From NCBI GenBank assembly GCA_028875125.1, contig JAPPGC010000080.1:1-39370 (forward strand): a stretch of DNA of 39,370 nucleotides, written 5' to 3'. The translations under genes and the position numbers were made by a program. The DNA comes from Bacteroidota bacterium (GTDB taxonomy: Bacteria > Bacteroidota > Rhodothermia > Rhodothermales > Bin80). Positions 35,275 through 39,370 of the stretch are shown here, one piece after another (the stretch's first letter is position 1; each line of letters starts with the position of its first letter). The notes under the pieces are model-generated. The model worked only from the letters and a program-made list of their open reading frames with translations, ran no database searches and had not been told where the DNA came from.

Positions 35275-35943
35275 TTGGCGACCGTCTCTTGTGCAAGACG
35301 CTCGGAACCAAGTGCCCGGCGGGCAATGAGCTTCCGTCACTAAGCAGTGATGCCCCCGATCGTTGCTTGGATGGCTTGTCGGAAAGAGTTGCGACCGAGA
35401 GGTTGTTGTGTGCCTGTGACCTCGGATGCGGACAAGTCCTGACGAAGGCCCGGCGAGTCTTGATCCATGAACCCGGTCTTGCCAATTTCCAGCGAGTGAG
35501 AATGTTGCGACTGCCTCGGTATCAGGGCTTGGTGGGAGGCGGCGGGCTTCGCTTTCACAGCCACATGGAGCCTCGGCAGGTCGGCATGCAAATGTGCGGA
35601 AGTTGTCGGGATCAGATTCCTGGCCATAGATTCAGAGCACTTGCTGTGAAGGCACAATCCTGTCGACGATTTGCCCGGGTCTTGGCCATAAATCCTCGCA
35701 CGTCGCGGACTCGACAACCAGGTGCCGTTCGGCATACCCCTTCCGGCATAGTGAGAAACAGAGCACAATGTGTTATATTGCCTGCAGAAGGGGATACGGG
35801 CACTTGTCAGGTCCGATTGAATGCAAACCTAGGGCGCGGGATTTCGGCTCTTGGCATTGCATAAAAACACCGGGCAGCGAAGTCAGTGCGTTTCCCTTGC
35901 CATTCACTTAAGCCGTAGGGCTCACATTCCTGTATAAGATACC
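35275..35943. other. Intergenic, 669 bp, no recognised gene
   Basis: Open frames exist on both strands (plus 35289-35864, minus 35340-35768), but their translations are rich in Arg, Cys, Pro and Ser, and have no recognisable motif; they behave like chance frames in GC-rich DNA. The region could hold a decayed gene or a long untranslated region. No structural RNA was recognised. Confidence 0.5.
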
Positions 35944-37677
35944 ATGAAGAACTTGCTACCAACACTTGCCAGCGTGATGCTATTAGTTTTGATGCTTCCC
36001 GCTTCTGTCGCAGCACAGACTGAAATGACGATTCCTTGGACCGGCATACCGGGCGAACTGGAAACCACCATTGTAGCCGATACGATGGCGGACGGGACGC
36101 AGGCGCACGACGTGTACATACTGGAAAAAGGCCGGGTTTACCTGCAGATAGACCCCATAGACGTCAACGGTAGCTTCACGGTGCGCGGCCAAATGTTCGA
36201 CCCGGCGGATCCCGCAGATGTGCCTGCCACCATTCAGCCGCTACCGGGCCCGGACGGGGTGTCAAGGTATGTAGTGTGGCCGGGGGCCCATTTCAATCTG
36301 TTGGGCGACGGCGCAACCCTGAGGCTCGAAAACCTGCTCTTCAACGGCGCCATGGCCGACCAAAGCACGCATGTGTGGAGCATAGCCCTCACCTTCGGCA
36401 GCGATCAGAGGGTAGAGGTAGAAAACAACGTGTGGTCGGACTACCAAATGACGCTCATGTCACAGGGCAGTAACTCCGACTTTGTGGTCAACAATACTAT
36501 CGTCAAGGCCGTCCCCTCATATCCAGGAGGTATCTTCTTCAACGGATTTATATGGGGAGGCGGATCTTGGTTGGGAACCATCGATACACTCGTGGTCACC
36601 AACAGCAGCGTCATGAATTTCTGGGGCGAGGCCATTGTGATATATGAGCAGGTCACCCACGGACTGGTTGACCACACCTCATTCGTGAACATGGTGATGC
36701 GTCCGATCTTCAACCGGGGCGGCAACAACATGACGTTTTCGAACAACCTCATGTACAATACGAAAATCTTCGGCCAGTCCACCTATTTTTACGGCTTATG
36801 GGGAAGTATTGACGGCGGATCGGGCGTCATGGACATAAACTATCAGGATCCTCCGGACAGTGCCGCGATGGCGGCAGGCAGACATTGGGATCATCTCAAC
36901 AGAAATATTGTGTGGCACAACAACGCCTGGGTAAATGACGAGCAGGTATTGGATTTCTGGCAAAAGGGGCCGTGGGAGTGGGAAGTGATCAATGCCGAGG
37001 GCGAGACGGAAGTGCGTCGGGATACGATGCTTGCTATCGAAATTCAGAATAAATTCGTCGGGGATTCGACGCTGGCGTTGATGGCAGCCGATCCCTCTAT
37101 CATGGAATACGACAACGTCGAGACGACTCCGACATTATTGCTGAACCCCGAATACCTCAGGCGAATTATTCAGCGGATAACGGATTTCCGCGACAATGAA
37201 GCGCACGATACGTTCCTCGACGAGTGGTGGCAGTTCGAGCATGACAACGATCCCATCAACGTAGAATGGCCTATACACGAAGACTTGCGCTATGCATACA
37301 ATTCGCCAGCCGCCACTGCTAGTGAGACGGGCGGTCCGGTCGGCGATCCAAGATGGGTGCCGTACACAAACGTGAATGTGGAAGAGGCGGGCGTGCCCAG
37401 CTCGTTTACGCTTGACCAGAATTACCCAAACCCGTTCAATCCGTCCACAGACATCACGTTCTCACTGCACCAGCTATCCGATGTCAGGCTTGTCGTCTAC
37501 AATGTAATGGGTCAGCCTGTGTCAGAACTGGTCAAGGGGTCACTTCCCGCCGGTACATACAAGGTTCGATGGGACGGAACGAATAGTGCGGGGTACAGGG
37601 TCGCGAGTGGTGTGTATCTCTACACTCTGAGTACCGGGAGCGTAATCGCCTCGAAGAAGATGACACTGATCAAGTAG
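35944..37677 (+). CDS. Secreted beta-helix protein with T9SS sorting domain
   Basis: 577 aa. Sec signal MKNLLPTLASVMLLVLMLPASVAAQ. Residues ~60-330 show the repeated short beta-strand/Asn pattern of right-handed parallel beta-helix (pectate-lyase-like) proteins: LRLENLLFNGAM, VEVENNVWSDY, FVVNNTIVKA, LVVTNSSVMNFWG, MTFSNNLMYNTK. Residues ~485-577 form a T9SS type A sorting domain: FTLDQNYPNPFNPST, LVVYNVMGQPVSEL, PAGTYKVRWDG, SGVYLYTL and the basic end KKMTLIK. The protein is exported through T9SS to the surface or medium, most likely binding or cleaving a polysaccharide; no catalytic residues can be assigned by eye. It lies 669 bp behind the TonB receptor. Confidence 0.88.
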   Translation: MKNLLPTLASVMLLVLMLPASVAAQTEMTIPWTGIPGELETTIVADTMADGTQAHDVYILEKGRVYLQIDPIDVNGSFTVRGQMFDPADPADVPATIQPLPGPDGVSRYVVWPGAHFNLLGDGATLRLENLLFNGAMADQSTHVWSIALTFGSDQRVEVENNVWSDYQMTLMSQGSNSDFVVNNTIVKAVPSYPGGIFFNGFIWGGGSWLGTIDTLVVTNSSVMNFWGEAIVIYEQVTHGLVDHTSFVNMVMRPIFNRGGNNMTFSNNLMYNTKIFGQSTYFYGLWGSIDGGSGVMDINYQDPPDSAAMAAGRHWDHLNRNIVWHNNAWVNDEQVLDFWQKGPWEWEVINAEGETEVRRDTMLAIEIQNKFVGDSTLALMAADPSIMEYDNVETTPTLLLNPEYLRRIIQRITDFRDNEAHDTFLDEWWQFEHDNDPINVEWPIHEDLRYAYNSPAATASETGGPVGDPRWVPYTNVNVEEAGVPSSFTLDQNYPNPFNPSTDITFSLHQLSDVRLVVYNVMGQPVSELVKGSLPAGTYKVRWDGTNSAGYRVASGVYLYTLSTGSVIASKKMTLIK

Positions 37678-37779
37678 CGGGATTGCGCGCCTCGTGGCTG
37701 GATGGCAAAACCGACTACTCCATGTGATGGCACTCTTTACCGGTGCCGGCGCTTGTTTGCAAGACGCTCGTGCCTTGGA

Positions 37780-38472
37780 ATGCAACGGAGAGGCAGGGTG
37801 CTGGGGGTAATCTTATGGTCGACGCTTTGCGCACAGTCACTTCCTGCGGCTGCGCAATCTGCCAGCATTTCAGGTACAGTGACGGACGCCGACGTAGGGG
37901 AGGCAATAAGCGGTGTACCAGTCTATCTCATTGGGCTGCCCCGTGTTGCGGTTACGACGGTCGACGGAAGGTATGAGCTCTTAGGCGTTGAGGCCGGGAC
38001 ATATGTCTTGACGGCTGTGGCCCGCGGCTATGTACCCTTCAGTGATACGCTCGATGTCTCCGGCACGTCCCGCATTAAATATGATTTCAGACTTCAACCT
38101 GATCCCGGCGACAGCCAGGCAGGGCAACGGCAAATGCAGGAGCGAGACAAAAGCGTCCCACATCCTGTATTGGAAGACAGCGAGATTCTGCGCCTTTCTC
38201 AATTGAGCACAGTCTGCAGCTGCTTTAAATCTGCCAATGCGATCTTGGGGGAGGCCCTGCGGCTAAGAACGGAATACGATAGCTTGGTACAGTTCGAACG
38301 TGATAGTGGGGCTGTGGATCAGATGGGCGGGCTGCTGAAGTCTTGGCGGACGGCCCAACAAATCTGCTTGACAAGATTTGGCTCGAAGTTGTTCGAGGAT
38401 ACCTGGTGCAACAGTCCAGGTGAAATCTCCGAGAAGCGCCGCGCGTTGGACAGTCTGGGCATAGCTATCTAG
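37780..38472 (+). CDS. Secreted protein with carboxypeptidase-regulatory-like domain
   Basis: 230 aa from ATG 37780, chosen because it begins a signal peptide (MQRRGRVLGVILWSTLCAQSLPAAAQ); the longer frame from ATG 37702 adds a Cys/Arg-rich stretch with no signal character. Mature residues 1-80 form a CarboxypepD_reg-like beta-sandwich (ISGTVTDADVGEAISGVPVYLIG, GRYELLGVEAGTYVLTAVARGY), the same fold as the receptor's N-terminus. The C-terminal ~110 residues are helical with four cysteines (STVCSCFK, AQQICL, DTWCNS), likely disulfide-linked in the periplasm. Function unknown; the position suggests a partner of the preceding secreted protein. Confidence 0.78.
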   Translation: MQRRGRVLGVILWSTLCAQSLPAAAQSASISGTVTDADVGEAISGVPVYLIGLPRVAVTTVDGRYELLGVEAGTYVLTAVARGYVPFSDTLDVSGTSRIKYDFRLQPDPGDSQAGQRQMQERDKSVPHPVLEDSEILRLSQLSTVCSCFKSANAILGEALRLRTEYDSLVQFERDSGAVDQMGGLLKSWRTAQQICLTRFGSKLFEDTWCNSPGEISEKRRALDSLGIAI

Positions 38473-39317
38473 CTCGCGTCCGGTGATGCGAGGGAACATC
38501 GAAACAGCGAGATGTGGGCTCCGGTCCGAGGCTGATTCTACTCTGATCCTGAGCGCGTTAAGCTCTTGGATCTGCGGAGGCCTCGCTCGGGAGTGTGTGC
38601 CGGGTCACAGGATGCCAGCAACGGGCGGATCACCCGCCCAATTCGCAATACACGCCAAGCTCTTCGTGTCGGACGTGGATTGTATCTATTGATTCTCTGT
38701 TGTGCCTAGCGCCGTCCGGGAGTTGTGCAGAATAAATGCGATAAACTGCGTCTGTGTATTGAGTACTTGGATCCACTCCGAGTGGACCTGCCCTATAGCG
38801 CTGAGCAGGATGTATAAGTATCCACAAGGCCTTTTGTGGCATGTAGGATCCGGCAAAATTCACAAGATCTATCCAGCTGTGGAGTTTTGTTATATGATCG
38901 GACAGATAGACCGAGTCCCCGCGGTCAATAAGTCCCGGGCCAGCCATCCCAAAGAAATGACGTTGACCAGTATTACCCGGATTGCACGTGTGCATCTTAA
39001 ATGAGCGCAATTCTCCCAGAAACGGCTGATTTCATGCCCTCTATCACGGCGAACCCTAGAAGCGACTAAGAGCAAGGCGTTACCCTTTGGTATGCATTGC
39101 AGGAGCAACTTCCGAATAAACAGTACCAATCGCTGATCCATTCTCTAAATCCTCGAAGTTCCCAGTCATCCCCTTTTGACAGCAACTGCGGAAGGCTATC
39201 TCCCACCTAAATGACAAATGCCTTAGGTCTCCGAGTAGGGGGTTGCAGATATAATGGACATTTATATCTTCGCTGTTGCTGGTTGGTTTAGAATGCGCCA
39301 ATTATTGTTATTATTAG
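38473..39317. other. Intergenic, about 845 bp, no recognised gene
   Basis: No open frame here gives a recognisable or compositionally convincing protein; the longest (minus 38630-39010, 126 codons) has no family features. A 15-bp inverted repeat (TCCACTC/GAGTGGA around one base) lies at 38772-38786. No tRNA-like cloverleaf was found by eye. Confidence 0.5.
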
Positions 39318-39370
39318 TGTCTAGCGTCAATTAGAATTTAAGTCGGCGACAATTAGAATTTAAGTTTTTG
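39318..39370 (+). mobile_element. Probable terminus of an IS21-type insertion sequence (runs off the window)
   Basis: The 16-bp sequence CAATTAGAATTTAAGT occurs twice, at 39328-39343 and 39350-39365, with a period of 22 bp (about two helical turns), preceded by TGT at 39318. Multiple repeated terminal sites beginning with TG are typical of IS21-family ends that bind the IstA transposase. No transposase sequence is visible because the window stops at 39370, so the family assignment is inference. Confidence 0.45.

Noticed and set aside
35289-35864. 191-aa plus-strand open frame as a gene
   Set aside because: Composition is rich in Arg, Cys and Pro, there is no motif or signal, and an equally long frame exists on the other strand.
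1-39370. CRISPR arrays, tRNA or rRNA genes
   Set aside because: No regularly spaced repeat array with unique spacers and no cloverleaf or rRNA-like sequence was recognised on reading; a tRNAscan/Infernal run would settle it.

Overview
The window looks like a chromosomal segment of a member of the Bacteroidota/Rhodothermota group. The evidence is two large secreted proteins ending in type IX secretion (T9SS)-style C-terminal sorting domains, the lipoprotein families DUF4837 and DUF4296, a small 4-TM protein resembling DUF4293, and a TonB-dependent receptor with an N-terminal carboxypeptidase-like domain. TTG, GTG and probably one CTG start codon are used. The taxonomic call is inference; there is no rRNA or other phylogenetic marker here.

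Left end (1-4.4 kb): the last 24 codons of a secreted protein gene, then a full paralogue (321-3776) whose 3' end and downstream spacer repeat the first 230 bases at an offset of exactly 3700 bp, so this is a tandem gene family. After it comes copy A of a duplicated block: a 4-TM protein gene with a nonsense codon and a glycosyltransferase gene cut off at its 5' end.

Island (4.96-15.4 kb): a decaying catabolic module lies between copy A and the intact copy B of that block (about 1.08 kb direct repeats). It holds a GH4 glycosidase, an ISL3-type insertion sequence wedged between two divergent genes, a TolB-like propeller/PHP metallohydrolase with a stop codon in its signal peptide, a PIG-L deacetylase with two in-frame stops, and an apparently intact sodium:solute symporter. 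Different stop codons (TAA, TGA, TAG) interrupt otherwise open frames, so this is recent pseudogene formation rather than recoding.

Tryptophan operon (15.9-26.5 kb, minus strand): trpE, a 158-aa unknown protein, trpS, trpG, trpD, trpC, trpF, trpB, trpA, DUF4837, a DUF4296 lipoprotein and a GT2 glycosyltransferase, nearly all overlapping or within 40 bp. Placing tryptophanyl-tRNA synthetase between the two anthranilate synthase subunits puts tryptophan synthesis and charging in one transcription unit. TrpB appears to start at CTG, and TrpA carries Glu where the usual catalytic Asp sits.

Plus-strand cluster (26.65-31.95 kb), divergent from trpE: a VKOR-thioredoxin fusion, transketolase, a small secreted protein and a twin-arginine-signal amidase.

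Right part (32.36-39.37 kb): a TonB-dependent receptor, a secreted beta-helix protein with a T9SS tail and a secreted carboxypeptidase-regulatory-domain protein. About 850 bp without a recognisable gene follow, ending in a double 16-bp repeat that looks like the terminus of an IS21-type element running off the window.
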